Source: Lachnospiraceae bacterium NC2008 (GTDB lineage Bacteria; Bacillota; Clostridia; Lachnospirales; Lachnospiraceae). Taken from it: DNA of 64,000 nt. The DNA lies in assembly GCA_000687675.1 (NCBI GenBank), contig JHWS01000005.1:243649-307648 (forward strand), written 5' to 3'. The notes under the pieces are model-generated. The model made no database searches. It was given only the letters and a program-made list of their open reading frames with translations, and was not told where the DNA came from. Below are positions 36,248 to 46,912 of the stretch, in pieces (the first letter of the stretch is position 1; the number at the start of each line of letters is the position of its first letter). A program made the translations under genes and the position numbers.

Positions 36248-36931
36248 ATGAAGAAAGCAATTTTAGCAACAAAAGTTGGAATGACTCAGATCTTCGCAGA
36301 AGACGGTAGCCTTATTCCAGTAACAGTACTTCAGGCAGGCCCATGCTACGTAACACAGGTCAAGACAGTTGACAATGATGGTTACAAGGCAGTACAGGTT
36401 GGTTTCGAAGAGAAGAAAGAAAAGATTATCAACAAAGATAAGGCTGGCAAGAAAGAGATAGCACACAGACATGGTGTTAACAAAGCTCAGCAGGGTCTTT
36501 TCAAGAAAGCAGGAGTATCTGCAAAGAGATACTTAAGAGAGTTCAGATTCGAGAACGCTGAAGAATATACAGTAGCTCAGGAAATCAAAGCTGACATCTT
36601 CGCTGAAGGCGACAAGATTGATGCAACAGCTATTTCAAAAGGTAAAGGTTTCCAGGGTGCTATTAAGAGACATGGTCAGTCAAGAGGACCTATGGCACAC
36701 GGTTCTAAGTATCACCGTCACGCTGGTTCAAACGGTGCTTGTTCAAGCCCTTCAAGAGTATTCAAGGGTAAGCACATGCCAGGACATATGGGTTGCGTAC
36801 AGATCACTGTAAAGAACCTTGAAGTCGTAAAGGTTGACGCTGAGAAGAATCTTCTTCTTGTAAAGGGTGCAGTACCTGGAGCAAAGAAGGCATTAGTAAC
36901 AATCAAAGAAACTACAAAGGCTGAAGCATAA
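36248..36931 (+). CDS. rplC: 50S ribosomal protein L3
   Basis: A 227-residue protein, an early assembly protein of the 50S subunit near the peptidyl-transferase centre. It starts [15 protein letters not shown] and carries [22 protein letters not shown] and the central-loop region [10 protein letters not shown]. It follows the structured spacer from rpsJ; RBS aaggagg. Confidence 0.98.
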   Translation: MKKAILATKVGMTQIFAEDGSLIPVTVLQAGPCYVTQVKTVDNDGYKAVQVGFEEKKEKIINKDKAGKKEIAHRHGVNKAQQGLFKKAGVSAKRYLREFRFENAEEYTVAQEIKADIFAEGDKIDATAISKGKGFQGAIKRHGQSRGPMAHGSKYHRHAGSNGACSSPSRVFKGKHMPGHMGCVQITVKNLEVVKVDAEKNLLLVKGAVPGAKKALVTIKETTKAEA

Positions 36932-36958
36932 GCTTAGTTGAAAGGAGGACAACTTACA

Positions 36959-37579
36959 ATGGCAACAGTATCAGTTGTAAATATGGAAGGCAAAGAAGTT
37001 GGAACAATCGACTTAAGTGATGCAATATTCGGTGTAGAGATTAACGAACACTTAGTTCACTTAGCAGTTGTACAGCAGCTTGCAAATAATCGCCAGGGAA
37101 CACAGAAAGCAAAGACTCGTTCAGAAGTTTCTGGTGGCGGAAGAAAACCATGGAGACAGAAGGGAACAGGACATGCTCGTCAGGGTTCTACAAGATCTCC
37201 ACAGTGGACAGGCGGCGGAGTTGTATTCGCTCCAGTACCAAGAGATTATTCATTTAAGTTAAATAAGAAAGAGAAGAGAGCAGCTCTTAAGTCTGCACTT
37301 ACAAGCAAGGTTCAGGATCAGAAACTTATCGTTGTTGATGAACTTAAGCTTGATGAGATTAAGACAAAGACATTTGCTCAGGTTCTTAAGAACATTAAGG
37401 CTAACAAGGCATTAGTTGTTTTAAATGAAAAGGATGACAATGTTATTCTTTCAGCAAGAAACATTCCAGATGCTAAGACAGCATTAACAAGCACAATTAA
37501 CGTATATGACGTTATGAATGCAGGTACAGTTGTACTTACAAAGGCAGCTGTAGAAAAAATCGAGGAGGTGTACGCATAA
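36959..37579 (+). CDS. rplD: 50S ribosomal protein L4
   Basis: A 206-residue exit-tunnel protein. The tunnel loop [25 protein letters not shown] is intact (residues about 58-80). I chose the ATG at 36959 behind aaaggagg; a longer start would include the RBS itself. In many bacteria L4 represses this operon. The stop overlaps the rplW start by 1 base. Confidence 0.97.
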   Translation: MATVSVVNMEGKEVGTIDLSDAIFGVEINEHLVHLAVVQQLANNRQGTQKAKTRSEVSGGGRKPWRQKGTGHARQGSTRSPQWTGGGVVFAPVPRDYSFKLNKKEKRAALKSALTSKVQDQKLIVVDELKLDEIKTKTFAQVLKNIKANKALVVLNEKDDNVILSARNIPDAKTALTSTINVYDVMNAGTVVLTKAAVEKIEEVYA

Positions 37580-37878
37580 TGGCAGCAGTTCAGTATTACG
37601 ACGTAATCCTTCAGCCACTTGTAACAGAAAAGAGTATGGCTGAGATGGGCGAGAAAAAGTACAGCTTCTTAGTACATCCAGAAGCAAACAAGACTCAGAT
37701 CAAAGAAGCAGTTGAAAAGATGTTTGATGGAGTTAAGGTTGCAAAGGTTAACACAATGAACCTTGATGGAAAGACAAAGAGACGTGGCATGACATTTGGT
37801 AAGACAGCTAAGACAAAGAAAGCCATCGTATCGCTTACAGCAGACAGCAAAGAGATCGAGATTTTCTCAGGACTCTAA
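37579..37878 (+). CDS. rplW: 50S ribosomal protein L23
   Basis: A 99-residue protein at the exit-tunnel mouth and a dock for trigger factor and SRP. It has the family start [12 protein letters not shown] and the GKTKRRG extension. It overlaps rplD by 1 base, so translation is coupled. A spacer of 63 bases separates it from rplB. Confidence 0.97.
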   Translation: MAAVQYYDVILQPLVTEKSMAEMGEKKYSFLVHPEANKTQIKEAVEKMFDGVKVAKVNTMNLDGKTKRRGMTFGKTAKTKKAIVSLTADSKEIEIFSGL

Positions 37879-37941
37879 GATGTAAGCAATTAGACACAAC
37901 TAAAGTGTGATAATAAATTAGGTGAGAAAAGGAGATTTATC

Positions 37942-38784
37942 ATGGGTATCAAAACATATAACCCTTATACACCGTCAAGAAGAAACATGACAGGTTCTGA
38001 TTTCTCTGAGGTAACAAAGTCAACACCAGAGAAGGCACTTCTTGTATCAAAGAAGAAGACAGCTGGTCGTAACAACCAGGGTAAGATCACTGTTAGACAT
38101 CACGGCGGCGGAAACAGACAGAAATATAGACTTATTGATTTCAAGAGAAATAAAGATGGTATTCCAGCAACTGTAGTTGGTATCGAATACGATCCTAACA
38201 GAACAGCAAACATCGCTCTTATCTGCTACGCAGATGGCGAGAAGGCATATATCCTTGCACCACAGGGACTTACAGATGGAATGAAGGTAATGAACGGCGA
38301 AACAGCTGAAATCAAGCCAGGTAACTGCTTACCATTATCTAAGATTCCAGTAGGTACATTAGTTCACAATATTGAACTTCTTCCTGGTAAGGGTGGCCAG
38401 ATGGTTCGTAGTGCTGGTAACAGCGCACAGCTTATGGCTAAGGAAGGTAAGTATGCAACACTTCGTCTTCCATCAGGCGAAATGAGAATGGTTCCAATCG
38501 AGTGCCGTGCATCAATCGGTGTTATCGGTAACGGTGATCATAACCTTGTTAATTATGGTAAGGCTGGTCGTATACGTCATATGGGTATCAGACCTACAGT
38601 CCGTGGTTCAGTTATGAACCCTAATGACCATCCACACGGTGGTGGTGAAGGTAAGGCTCCTGTTGGTCGTCCTGGTCCATGTACACCATGGGGTAAACCA
38701 GCACTTGGTTACAAGACTAGAAAGAAGAAGAAAGCTTCTAACAAGTTAATCGTAAGAAGACGTGACGGTAGAGCAATCAAATAG
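37942..38784 (+). CDS. rplB: 50S ribosomal protein L2
   Basis: A 280-residue rRNA-binding protein required for subunit joining and peptidyl transfer. The conserved end of the protein has [10 protein letters not shown] and the essential-His loop [20 protein letters not shown] aaaggag. Length is standard. Confidence 0.98.
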   Translation: MGIKTYNPYTPSRRNMTGSDFSEVTKSTPEKALLVSKKKTAGRNNQGKITVRHHGGGNRQKYRLIDFKRNKDGIPATVVGIEYDPNRTANIALICYADGEKAYILAPQGLTDGMKVMNGETAEIKPGNCLPLSKIPVGTLVHNIELLPGKGGQMVRSAGNSAQLMAKEGKYATLRLPSGEMRMVPIECRASIGVIGNGDHNLVNYGKAGRIRHMGIRPTVRGSVMNPNDHPHGGGEGKAPVGRPGPCTPWGKPALGYKTRKKKKASNKLIVRRRDGRAIK

Positions 38785-38811
38785 TTACCGAATAATTAAG
38801 GAGGAATAATC

Positions 38812-39093
38812 ATGGCAAGATCATTAAAAAAAGGACCATTTGCAGATGCAAGCTTACTTAAAGCAGTTGATAAGATGAACGCATCTAACAACAAGCAGGC
38901 AATCAAGACTTGGTCTAGAAGATCTACAATTTTCCCAGCATTCGTGGGACATACAATCGCGGTTCATGACGGACGTAAGCATGTACCTGTATATATAACA
39001 GAAGATATGGTAGGTCATAAACTTGGAGAGTTCGTAGCAACAAGAACATTCAAGGGACACAAGAATGACGATAAGAAGTCAAAGGTTAAGTAA
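38812..39093 (+). CDS. rpsS: 30S ribosomal protein S19
   Basis: A 93-residue protein of the 30S head: [15 protein letters not shown] at the start, then [28 protein letters not shown] aaggagg. It sits between rplB and rplV as in most bacteria. Confidence 0.98.
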   Translation: MARSLKKGPFADASLLKAVDKMNASNNKQAIKTWSRRSTIFPAFVGHTIAVHDGRKHVPVYITEDMVGHKLGEFVATRTFKGHKNDDKKSKVK

Positions 39094-39112
39094 GATAGGA
39101 GGATATTAAACT

Positions 39113-39508
39113 ATGGCTAAAGGACATAGATCTCAAATTAAGAGAGAAAGAAACGCAAATGTTGATAATAGACCTTCCGCTAAGTTATCTTACGCAAGAG
39201 TATCAGTACAGAAGGCATGCTTCGTATTAGATGCTATCAGAGGCAAGGATGTTACAACAGCTAAAGCAATCTTAGAGTACAATCCAAGATACGCTTCAAG
39301 CATTATAAAGAAATTATTAGACTCAGCAATCGCTAATGCAGAGAACAACAATGGTATGAATCCAGAGAACCTCTACATTGCACAGTGCTTCGCTAATAAG
39401 GGACCAACAATGAAGAGAGTACACCCAAGAGCTCAGGGTAGAGCTTACAGAATCGAAAAGAGAGTAAGCCACATCACTATCGTTCTTGATGAGAAAGGAG
39501 CTAAGTAA
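39113..39508 (+). CDS. rplV: 50S ribosomal protein L22
   Basis: A 131-residue protein that lines the exit tunnel. The beta-hairpin tip reads [24 protein letters not shown]. The N-terminal 20 residues ([17 protein letters not shown]) are an extension compared with the approximately 110-residue family norm. It is 2 bases from rpsC. Confidence 0.97.
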   Translation: MAKGHRSQIKRERNANVDNRPSAKLSYARVSVQKACFVLDAIRGKDVTTAKAILEYNPRYASSIIKKLLDSAIANAENNNGMNPENLYIAQCFANKGPTMKRVHPRAQGRAYRIEKRVSHITIVLDEKGAK

Positions 39509-39510
39509 GC

Positions 39511-40215
39511 ATGGGTCAGAAAGTTAATCCACACGGCTTAAGAGTCGGTGTAATCAAAGATTGGGATTCTAAATGGTATTCAGAGGACAAGTTCGCTGAC
39601 TTCCTCGTAGAAGACTATAACATCAGAAAGTTTTTAAAGAAGAAACTTTACGCAGCTGGTATTTCTAAGATCGAAATTCTTAGAAAGGCTGAGAAGGTTG
39701 ACGTAGTAGTTTACACACAGAAGCCAGGTGTTGTTATCGGTAAGGGCGGCGCTGGTATCGAAGCTACTAAGAAGGAACTTCAGAAATTTATCGGCAGAAA
39801 AGACATCGGTCTTGACGTTCAGGAAGTTAAGAAGCCTGACGCTGATGCACAGCTCGTTGCAGAGAACATCGCTCAGCAGCTTGAGAACCGTGTATCATTC
39901 AGACGTGCTATGAAGTCTTGTATGTCTAGAACAATGAAGAAGGATAACAAGGGTAACTCACTTAATGGTGCACTTGGTATCAAGGCTGCAGTATCAGGAC
40001 GTCTTGGTGGCGCTGATATGGCTCGTAGCGAGTTCTACAGTGAAGGTACTATTCCTCTTCAGACACTTAGAGCAGATATTGATTATGGATTCGCTGAGGC
40101 AGATACAACATACGGTAAACTTGGTGTTAAGGTATGGATCTACAAAGGCGAGATACTTCCTACTAAGGGAAACAAAGAAGACAAGGCGTCTTCAAAGGAA
40201 GGGAGCGATAAATAA
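39511..40215 (+). CDS. rpsC: 30S ribosomal protein S3
   Basis: A 234-residue protein at the mRNA entry site. The KH domain [18 protein letters not shown] and the start [12 protein letters not shown] are clear; the C-terminal tail is charged ([12 protein letters not shown]). It overlaps rplP by 1 base. Confidence 0.98.
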   Translation: MGQKVNPHGLRVGVIKDWDSKWYSEDKFADFLVEDYNIRKFLKKKLYAAGISKIEILRKAEKVDVVVYTQKPGVVIGKGGAGIEATKKELQKFIGRKDIGLDVQEVKKPDADAQLVAENIAQQLENRVSFRRAMKSCMSRTMKKDNKGNSLNGALGIKAAVSGRLGGADMARSEFYSEGTIPLQTLRADIDYGFAEADTTYGKLGVKVWIYKGEILPTKGNKEDKASSKEGSDK

Positions 40216-40652
40216 TGTTAATGCCTAAAAGAGTGAAACGTCGTAAACAGTTTCGTGGAAGCATGGCAGGAAAAGCATCAAGAGGCAATACTATCAGCTA
40301 TGGTGAGTATGGTATCGTTGCAACAGAGCCATGTTGGATAAAGTCAAATCAGATAGAAGCAGCCAGAGTTGCTATGACACGTTATATCAAGCGTGGTGGT
40401 AGAGTTTGGATTAAGATTTTCCCAGACAAGCCAGTTACTACAAAGCCTTTAGGAACTCGTATGGGATCTGGTAAAGGTTCAGTAGAATATTGGGTAGCAG
40501 TTGTTAAGCCAGGACGTGTAATGTTCGAAATCGCAGGTGTTTCTGAAGAAGTAGCAAGAGAAGCACTTCGTCTTGCAACACATAAGCTCCCATGCAAGTG
40601 TAAAGTTGTATCGAAAGCAGACTTGGAAGGTGGTGTAGCAAATGAAAACTAA
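40215..40652 (+). CDS. rplP: 50S ribosomal protein L16
   Basis: A 145-residue protein near the A-site tRNA elbow: [14 protein letters not shown] start, then [26 protein letters not shown]. Its end overlaps the rpmC start by 11 bases, typical of this pair. Confidence 0.98.
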   Translation: MLMPKRVKRRKQFRGSMAGKASRGNTISYGEYGIVATEPCWIKSNQIEAARVAMTRYIKRGGRVWIKIFPDKPVTTKPLGTRMGSGKGSVEYWVAVVKPGRVMFEIAGVSEEVAREALRLATHKLPCKCKVVSKADLEGGVANEN

Positions 40653-40845
40653 TAAGTATGTTGAAGAGCTCAATAATAAAACAACAGCTGAGCTTAATCA
40701 GGAATTGGTTGCTGCAAAGAAAGAACTTTTCAATTTAAGATTTCAGAATGCTACTAATCAGTTAGATAACACATCAAGAATTAAGGATGTTCGTAAGAAT
40801 ATTGCTCGTATTCAGACAGTTATTAACACTAAAGCTCAGGCATAA
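40642..40845 (+). CDS. rpmC: 50S ribosomal protein L29
   Basis: A 67-residue helical-hairpin protein near the exit tunnel. It carries [23 protein letters not shown] and [16 protein letters not shown]. It overlaps rplP and so depends on its translation. Confidence 0.97.
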   Translation: MKTNKYVEELNNKTTAELNQELVAAKKELFNLRFQNATNQLDNTSRIKDVRKNIARIQTVINTKAQA

Positions 40846-40874
40846 TAATCTTAGGATTGAGGAAGGAGAAAATC

Positions 40875-41132
40875 GTGGAAGAAAGAAATTTAAGAAAAAC
40901 ACGTTCAGGTAAAGTAATCAGTGATAAGATGGATAAGACAATCACTGTTGCAGTAGAAAACCATGTTAAGCATCCTCTTTACAACAAGATTGTTAAGAGA
41001 ACTTACAAGCTCAAAGCTCACGATGAGAACAACGAAGCTCATATTGGTGATACTGTAAAGGTAGTAGAGACAAGACCACTTTCAAAAGATAAGAGATGGA
41101 GACTTGTTGAGATTACTGAAAGAGCAAAATAA
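40875..41132 (+). CDS. rpsQ: 30S ribosomal protein S17
   Basis: An 85-residue OB-fold protein that binds 16S rRNA. The GTG at 40875, behind aaggag, gives the standard N-terminus [20 protein letters not shown]. An upstream TTG would overlap the RBS and is unlikely. Confidence 0.95.
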   Translation: MEERNLRKTRSGKVISDKMDKTITVAVENHVKHPLYNKIVKRTYKLKAHDENNEAHIGDTVKVVETRPLSKDKRWRLVEITERAK

Positions 41133-41170
41133 TTTTATTAATGTTCAATTAGTTTATTTACGAATAAATA

Positions 41171-41187
41171 CAATTACCAAGTAATTG
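41171..41187 (+). other. Small 7-bp hairpin upstream of rplN
   Basis: caattac / gtaattg with loop caa, 15 bases before the rplN RBS, inside a 76-base spacer that is AT-rich. It could tune rplN translation or be incidental. Confidence 0.35.
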
Positions 41188-41208
41188 AATTTGGAAGGAG
41201 AAAATAGT

Positions 41209-41577
41209 ATGGTACAGCAAGAAACCAGACTTAAAGTCGCTGACAATACAGGTGCTAGAGAACTTCTTTGCATCCGCGTTGTAGGTGGTTCTACAAGAAG
41301 ATATGCCAATATCGGTGATGTTATCGTAGCTTCGGTTAAAGATGCAACACCCGGCGGCGTTGTAAAAAAAGGTGATGTTGTAAAGGCTGTTGTAGTAAGA
41401 TCAGTACACGGCGCTCACCGTAAAGATGGTTCATATATTAAATTTGACGAGAATGCTGCTGTAATTATCAAAGATGACAAGACTCCTAAGGGAACACGTA
41501 TCTTTGGACCAGTAGCCAGAGAGCTTCGTGAGAAACAGTTTATGAAGATCGTTTCTCTTGCTCCTGAAGTATTATAA
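41209..41577 (+). CDS. rplN: 50S ribosomal protein L14
   Basis: A 122-residue protein of the subunit interface; in frame with [37 protein letters not shown] and the final [18 protein letters not shown] chose the ATG at 41209 with aaggag upstream. It opens the spc-type part of the cluster. Confidence 0.98.
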   Translation: MVQQETRLKVADNTGARELLCIRVVGGSTRRYANIGDVIVASVKDATPGGVVKKGDVVKAVVVRSVHGAHRKDGSYIKFDENAAVIIKDDKTPKGTRIFGPVARELREKQFMKIVSLAPEVL

Positions 41578-41592
41578 GGAGGTGCCCCTATT

Positions 41593-41907
41593 ATGATGAA
41601 AATTAAGAAGGGTGATACTGTAAGAGTTATTACAGGCAGCACTGAAAAAGGTAAAGGTAAAGAAGGTAAAGTTTTATCAGTAGATACAAAGAAAAACAAG
41701 GTTCTTGTTGAAGGTATCAACATGATAAGCAAGCACGAGAAGCCATCTGCAACAAACCAGAACGGCGGTATTGTTCAGAAGGAAGCTCCAGTAGATATTT
41801 CAAACGTTATGCTTGTTCATAAGGGAAAAGCTACAAGAGTAGGCTTCAAGGAAGTTGATGGTAAGAAAGTTCGCTATGCTAAAGCTACTGGCGATGTAAT
41901 CGATTAA
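41593..41907 (+). CDS. rplX: 50S ribosomal protein L24
   Basis: A 104-residue KOW-domain protein that starts 50S assembly. KKGDTVRVITGSTEKGKGKEGKVL is the KOW motif. The ATG pair at 41593/41596 leaves the exact start open by one residue. Confidence 0.97.
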   Translation: MMKIKKGDTVRVITGSTEKGKGKEGKVLSVDTKKNKVLVEGINMISKHEKPSATNQNGGIVQKEAPVDISNVMLVHKGKATRVGFKEVDGKKVRYAKATGDVID

Positions 41908-41931
41908 TTTTAGGGAAGGAGGCCAAAAACA

Positions 41932-42471
41932 TTGAGTAGACTTAAAGATGTATATAAGAACGAAATCATGGATGCCATGCAGAAGAAGTTCGGATATAAA
42001 AATGTAATGGAAATCCCTAAGATTGATAAGATCGTTATCAACATGGGTGTCGGTGAAGCTAAGGATAACGCAAAGATTCTTGAAGCTGCAGTATCTGATA
42101 TGGAAACAATCACAGGTCAGAAGGCAGTTATCACAAAGGCAAAGAATTCTATCGCTAACTTCAAAATCAGAGAAGGTCTTGGCATTGGATGTAAGACAAC
42201 TCTTCGTGGCGAGAAGATGTATGAGTTTCTTGATAGACTTGTAAACCTTGCACTTCCTCGTGTACGTGACTTTAGAGGTATTAATCCTGACGCATTTGAC
42301 GGCAGAGGAAACTACGCACTTGGTATTAAAGAGCAGATTATCTTCCCTGAAATCGAGTACGATAAGGTAGATAAAGTCAGAGGTATGGATGTAATTATCG
42401 TTACAACTGCAAAGACTGACGAAGAAGCACGTGAGTTATTAACATTATTTAACATGCCATTTGCTAAATAA
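41932..42471 (+). CDS. rplE: 50S ribosomal protein L5 (TTG start)
   Basis: A 179-residue protein that binds 5S rRNA and P-site tRNA. It carries [21 protein letters not shown] and [21 protein letters not shown]. The start is a TTG, the only codon that gives the standard N-terminus, with aaggagg 10 bases upstream. Confidence 0.96.
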   Translation: MSRLKDVYKNEIMDAMQKKFGYKNVMEIPKIDKIVINMGVGEAKDNAKILEAAVSDMETITGQKAVITKAKNSIANFKIREGLGIGCKTTLRGEKMYEFLDRLVNLALPRVRDFRGINPDAFDGRGNYALGIKEQIIFPEIEYDKVDKVRGMDVIIVTTAKTDEEARELLTLFNMPFAK

Positions 42472-42502
42472 TAGTCCGTTTGTCTAATAAGGAGGTTTAT
42501 TC

Positions 42503-42688
42503 ATGGCTAAAACAGCAATGAAGATAAAACAGCAGCGTACACCTAAGTTCTCAACTAGAGCATATACTCGTTGTAGAATTTGTGGTCGTCCACATTCTGT
42601 ATTAAAGAAATACGGTATTTGCCGAGTTTGCTTCCGCGAACTTGCATATAAGGGACAGATTCCTGGTGTTAAGAAATCTAGTTGGTAG
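42503..42688 (+). CDS. rpsN: 30S ribosomal protein S14, zinc-binding (type Z)
   Basis: A 61-residue protein with the zinc ribbon C-x2-C...C-x2-C ([20 protein letters not shown]). The long zinc-free S14 is not seen in the window. RBS aaggagg. Confidence 0.97.
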   Translation: MAKTAMKIKQQRTPKFSTRAYTRCRICGRPHSVLKKYGICRVCFRELAYKGQIPGVKKSSW

Positions 42689-42711
42689 AATTTATAGGAG
42701 GAAAAAACAAA

Positions 42712-43113
42712 ATGACAATGAGCGATCCAATTGCAGATATGCTTACAAGAATCCGTAATGCAAACACTGCAAAGCATGATACAGTTGATGTTCCTTCTTC
42801 AAAAATGAAACTTGCAATTGCACAGATTCTGTTAGATGAAGGTTATATTAAGAAATTTGAAGTTGTTAAAGATGGTAAATTTGATGTGATCAAGATTGCA
42901 TTAAAGTACGGTGCTGATAAGAATGACAAGATTATCACAGGTATCAAGAGAATCTCTAAGCCAGGTCTTCGTGTATACGCTGGCAAGGATGAGCTTCCAA
43001 GAGTACTTGGTGGTCTTGGTATAGCAATCATCTCTACTAACCAGGGTATCGTTACAGATAAGGAAGCTAGAAAGCTTAACGTTGGTGGAGAAGTATTAGC
43101 ATTTGTTTGGTAG
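42712..43113 (+). CDS. rpsH: 30S ribosomal protein S8
   Basis: A 133-residue 16S rRNA-binding protein: [15 protein letters not shown] start, [22 protein letters not shown] end. The ATG at 42712 follows taggagg; a second ATG two codons later is also possible. In E. coli S8 represses the spc operon. Confidence 0.97.
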   Translation: MTMSDPIADMLTRIRNANTAKHDTVDVPSSKMKLAIAQILLDEGYIKKFEVVKDGKFDVIKIALKYGADKNDKIITGIKRISKPGLRVYAGKDELPRVLGGLGIAIISTNQGIVTDKEARKLNVGGEVLAFVW

Positions 43114-43205
43114 TAAGAATTAAGAGGTTATATTACTTCTAAGTTCTTAAACGTGTTGCAATCATGCAATATGTTAGTTATATACACAAAATAGGAGGTA
43201 CGGGC

Positions 43206-43745
43206 ATGTCACGTATAGGAAGAATGCCAATCGCAGTTCCAGCTGGCGTAACAGTTGAAATTGCAGAAAATAACAAAGTGACTGTAAAAGGTCCTAAGGG
43301 AACACTCGAGAGAGTATTACCTTCAGAGATGGAAATCAAATTAGAAGGAGCCGAAGTCGTAGTTAACAGACCTAACGACTTAAAGAGAAACAAATCTCTT
43401 CATGGCTTAACAAGAACACTTATTAACAACATGGTTATCGGTGTTACTAATGGTTTCGAGAAGAAGCTTGAAGTTAACGGTGTAGGTTACAGAGCTGCTA
43501 AGCAGGGTAAGAACCTTAACCTTTCACTTGGTTACTCACATCCAGTAGTAATGGTTGATCCAGATGGTATCGAAACAGTAGTTGAAGGTAACATCATCAC
43601 TGTTAAGGGTGTTGATAAAGAAAAAGTCGGCCAGTTTGCAGCTGAGATCAGAGACAAGAGAAGACCTGAACCATACAAGGGTAAGGGTATTAAGTATGTT
43701 GATGAGACAATCAGACGTAAAGTCGGTAAGACTGGTAAGAAATAA
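43206..43745 (+). CDS. rplF: 50S ribosomal protein L6
   Basis: A 179-residue protein near the factor-binding site: [16 protein letters not shown], the double fold, and [17 protein letters not shown] chose the ATG at 43206 behind aggaggt. The 92-base spacer before it has only imperfect inverted pairing. Confidence 0.97.
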   Translation: MSRIGRMPIAVPAGVTVEIAENNKVTVKGPKGTLERVLPSEMEIKLEGAEVVVNRPNDLKRNKSLHGLTRTLINNMVIGVTNGFEKKLEVNGVGYRAAKQGKNLNLSLGYSHPVVMVDPDGIETVVEGNIITVKGVDKEKVGQFAAEIRDKRRPEPYKGKGIKYVDETIRRKVGKTGKK

Positions 43746-43765
43746 ATAAGGAGGGCGTATCAGTA

Positions 43766-44134
43766 ATGGTTAGAAAAGAATCAAGACAAGCAATTCGTGT
43801 TAAAAAGCACATGAAAATTCGTAACCGTTTCAGCGGTACAGCTGAGAGACCACGTCTCGCAGTATTTAGAAGTAATAATCATATGTATGCTCAAATTATT
43901 GACGATACAGTTGGTAAGACATTAGTTGCAGCATCTACACTTGAGAAGGACGTTAAGGACAATCTTAAGAAGACAAATGATGTTGAAGCAGCAGCATACT
44001 TAGGTACAGTTATTGCAAAGAGAGCATCAGAAAAAGGTATCACAGCTGTCGTATTTGACAGAGGTGGTTACATCTACCAGGGTAAGGTAGCAGCACTTGC
44101 AGAAGCAGCCAGAGAAGCTGGCTTAGAATTTTAA
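43766..44134 (+). CDS. rplR: 50S ribosomal protein L18
   Basis: A 122-residue protein binding 5S r[28 protein letters not shown] and the final [27 protein letters not shown] aaggagg; the next gene is 15 bases on. Confidence 0.98.
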   Translation: MVRKESRQAIRVKKHMKIRNRFSGTAERPRLAVFRSNNHMYAQIIDDTVGKTLVAASTLEKDVKDNLKKTNDVEAAAYLGTVIAKRASEKGITAVVFDRGGYIYQGKVAALAEAAREAGLEF

Positions 44135-44149
44135 GGAGGAAACACATAA

Positions 44150-44659
44150 ATGAGACATGAAATCATTGACGCAAGTCAGTTAGAATTAAATGACAAAGTT
44201 GTTTCCATCAAGAGAGTTACTAAGACAACAAAGGGTGGTCGTAACATGAGATTTACAGCACTTGTTGTTGTAGGTGACGGTCAGGGCCATGTAGGTGCAG
44301 GTCTTGGTAAGGCTGTGGAAATACCTGAAGCAATTCGTAAGGGTAAGGAAGATGCTGTTAAGAATCTTGTAACAGTTGCACTTGATGAGAATAATAGTAT
44401 TCAGCATGATTATATTGGTAAGTTTGGATCAGCTGAAGTTCTTCTTAAAAGAGCTCCAGAAGGTACTGGTGTTATCGCTGGTGGTCCTGCCCGTGTGGTT
44501 TGTGACCTTGCAGGTATCAAGAACATCCGTACAAAGTCTCTTGGTTCAAACAACAAGCAGAACGTTGTTCTTGCAACTATCACAGGCTTAAGCGAAGTTA
44601 AATCTCCAGAAGAGGTTGCTGCTAAGCGTGGTAAAGATGTTAAAGAGATTAGAGCATAA
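44150..44659 (+). CDS. rpsE: 30S ribosomal protein S5
   Basis: A 169-residue protein at the decoding site: [22 protein letters not shown], the [15 protein letters not shown] loop, and [16 protein letters not shown]. It has the family length. RBS ggagga; rpmD follows directly. Confidence 0.98.
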   Translation: MRHEIIDASQLELNDKVVSIKRVTKTTKGGRNMRFTALVVVGDGQGHVGAGLGKAVEIPEAIRKGKEDAVKNLVTVALDENNSIQHDYIGKFGSAEVLLKRAPEGTGVIAGGPARVVCDLAGIKNIRTKSLGSNNKQNVVLATITGLSEVKSPEEVAAKRGKDVKEIRA

Positions 44660-44673
44660 GGAGGAGATTGAAA

Positions 44674-44856
44674 ATGGCAGAAAAGACATTAAAGATTACA
44701 TTAGTAAAGTCTCCTATCGGTGCAGTTCCAAAGCATAAGAAAACTCTTGAAGCAATGGGACTTACAAAGATGCATAAGACAGTTACATTAAAGGACAATG
44801 CATCTACAAGAGGACAGATCCAGCAGGTTGGATACATGTTAAAGGTAGAAGAATAA
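44674..44856 (+). CDS. rpmD: 50S ribosomal protein L30
   Basis: A 60-residue protein: LKITLVKSPIGAVPKHKKTLEAMGL. I chose the ATG at 44674 (aaggagga upstream), since the slightly earlier TTG would leave only a weak spacing. Length is typical. Confidence 0.96.
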   Translation: MAEKTLKITLVKSPIGAVPKHKKTLEAMGLTKMHKTVTLKDNASTRGQIQQVGYMLKVEE

Positions 44857-44868
44857 TTATGTTATAAT

Positions 44869-44894
44869 AACGGTTGCCCGTTAGGGCAATCGTT
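44869..44894 (+). other. 11-bp hairpin in the rpmD-rplO gap
   Basis: aacggttgccc / gggcaatcgtt with one G-U pair and a 4-base loop, 13 bases after rpmD. It is not followed by T residues, so it is not a standard terminator; it may mark an mRNA processing or stability point in a 143-base gap. Confidence 0.5.
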
Positions 44895-44999
44895 ATGTAA
44901 TAATTACGGAACTGTAATATTTACAGTTTCAAAAGTATCGAGTTGCCAGATAAGATAGTTACTCAGGCAGCGTCAGATTAAATAATGGAGGACTTAAAA

Positions 45000-45440
45000 A
45001 TGGAATTATCAAATTTAAAGCCAGCAGAAGGCTCAAAGCACAGTGACAACTTCAGACGTGGTCGTGGTCACGGTTCAGGAAACGGAAAGACAGCAGGTAA
45101 GGGACATAAGGGTCAGAAGGCTCGTTCAGGAGCACCTAGAATCGGTTTCGAAGGTGGTCAGATGCCTTTATACAGACGTATTCCTAAGAGAGGATTTAAG
45201 AATATCAATACATTAGAGATCGTTGCAATCAATGTTAGCGCTCTTGAAGTATTCGACAATGGTACAACAGTAACAGTTGATACATTAATTGAAAAAGGTA
45301 TCGTATCAAATCCTAAGGATGGCGTTAAGATTCTTGGTAACGGCGAGCTCACAAAGAAGCTTGACGTTAAGGCTAATGCATTCAGTGCAACAGCAAAGGA
45401 AAAGATTGAAGCTTTAGGTGGAACAACTGAGGTGATCTAA
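45000..45440 (+). CDS. rplO: 50S ribosomal protein L15
   Basis: A 146-residue protein that organises the 50S core. Gly/Arg-rich start ([20 protein letters not shown]), then RIPKRGFKN. The ATG at 45000 follows atggagg; it is the second of two ATGs and gives the usual [11 protein letters not shown]. It overlaps secY by 1 base. Confidence 0.97.
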   Translation: MELSNLKPAEGSKHSDNFRRGRGHGSGNGKTAGKGHKGQKARSGAPRIGFEGGQMPLYRRIPKRGFKNINTLEIVAINVSALEVFDNGTTVTVDTLIEKGIVSNPKDGVKILGNGELTKKLDVKANAFSATAKEKIEALGGTTEVI

Positions 45441-46786
45441 TGTTCAAAACATTTGTAAACGCATTAAAAGTAAAAGAAGTTAGAAAAAGATTATTCTTTA
45501 CTCTTGCAATGCTTGTTGTAATACGTATCGGATCAACACTTCCTCTTCCAGGCGTTGATATTGCAAAATTCCAGGAATGGTATGCAAATCTTAGTAGCAA
45601 GGCAGACGGAGCTCTTGATATCTTAGATGCATTTACAGGTGGTTCATTCTCTGAAATGACCTTATTTGCTTTAAGTATTACACCATATATTACATCTTCA
45701 ATTATCATTCAGCTTCTTACTATTGCTATTCCAAAGTTTGAGGAATGGAATAAGGACGAAGATGGTAGAAAGAAGATGGCTGCAATTACCAGATATGTTA
45801 CTATTGCTCTTTCTATATTTGAAAGTGCAGCCCTTGCAATTAACTTTAAGAACAATGGCTGGCTTCAGATGGGACTTAATCCAGTACTTAGTATGGTATC
45901 TATCATAACTGCTCTTACAGCTGGTAGTGCCTTCCTTATGTGGATTGGTGAAAGAATTACCGACAAGGGTGTTGGTAATGGTATATCAATAGTTCTTACT
46001 ATTAATATCATTTCTCGTATGCCAAGAGACCTTTACACATTATATCAGAGATTTGTAGAGGTTAACGGCAAGGAAATCCCTAACGTTGGTGCAGCAACAG
46101 TAAGAGGTATCATCGTTGTAGCAATTATTGCATTAGTAGTAGTATTAGTTGTAGTTTTAAACGACGGTATCAGAAAGATTCCTGTTCAGTATGCTAAAAA
46201 GGTTCAGGGCAACAGAATGATAGGTGGTAATACATCTCATATTCCACTTAGAGTTAATACAGCCGGAGTTATGCCTATTATCTTTGCATCATCACTTATG
46301 CAGTTCCCAGTAGTTATATGCCAGTTACTTGGTGTTAAGACTGGAGTAGGCGTTGGTGGAAAGATCCTTAAATGTATGGTAAGTAGTAACTGGTTTAAGA
46401 CTGGTGACAACTTCATCTACAACTTAGGTTTACTTGCTTATGTTTTACTTGTAATCTTCTTCGCATATTTCTATACATCAATAACATTCAACCCAATGTT
46501 GATTTCAGATAATATGAAGAAGAGTGGTGGTTTTGTACCAGGTATAAGACCAGGTAAGCCAACAACAGAATATCTTAATTCTGTATTAAATTACATCATA
46601 TTTGTTGGAGCAGTTGGACTTATAATAGTTGCACTTATCCCAACATTCTGTACTTCAAGACTTGGAGTAACAGTATCATTTGGTGGTACAAGCCTTATAA
46701 TTATCGTAAGCGTTATTCTTGAGACTATGCAGCAGATCGAAACAATGATGCTTGAACGTAACTATAAGGGATTCTTAAATAGTTAA
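45440..46786 (+). CDS. secY: Protein translocase subunit SecY
   Basis: A 448-residue, ten-helix channel protein. Markers: LPLPGVDI loop, the plug region ALDILDAFTGGSFSEMTLFALSITPYI, and the cytosolic loop VQGNRMIGGNTSHIPLRVNTAGVMPIIFA. Co-transcribed with rplO (1-base overlap), the normal order in Bacillota. Confidence 0.98.
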   Translation: MFKTFVNALKVKEVRKRLFFTLAMLVVIRIGSTLPLPGVDIAKFQEWYANLSSKADGALDILDAFTGGSFSEMTLFALSITPYITSSIIIQLLTIAIPKFEEWNKDEDGRKKMAAITRYVTIALSIFESAALAINFKNNGWLQMGLNPVLSMVSIITALTAGSAFLMWIGERITDKGVGNGISIVLTINIISRMPRDLYTLYQRFVEVNGKEIPNVGAATVRGIIVVAIIALVVVLVVVLNDGIRKIPVQYAKKVQGNRMIGGNTSHIPLRVNTAGVMPIIFASSLMQFPVVICQLLGVKTGVGVGGKILKCMVSSNWFKTGDNFIYNLGLLAYVLLVIFFAYFYTSITFNPMLISDNMKKSGGFVPGIRPGKPTTEYLNSVLNYIIFVGAVGLIIVALIPTFCTSRLGVTVSFGGTSLIIIVSVILETMQQIETMMLERNYKGFLNS

Positions 46787-46811
46787 TATTATTATGAAAT
46801 AATTCATGGGA

Positions 46812-46835
46812 ACACTACGCAGTATTGCGTAGTGT
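46812..46835 (+). terminator. Possible weak terminator after secY
   Basis: A perfect 10-bp stem (acactacgca / tgcgtagtgt), loop gtat, with a poor tail (cctttggg). It could cut transcription partially before adk, or stabilise the mRNA. Confidence 0.5.
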
Positions 46836-46912
46836 CCTTTGGGTTATATGACTTTGAACATAATCGAGGCTTATAAAGCTCGAATAAATATAAACATCTA
46901 TGGAGGAACAAT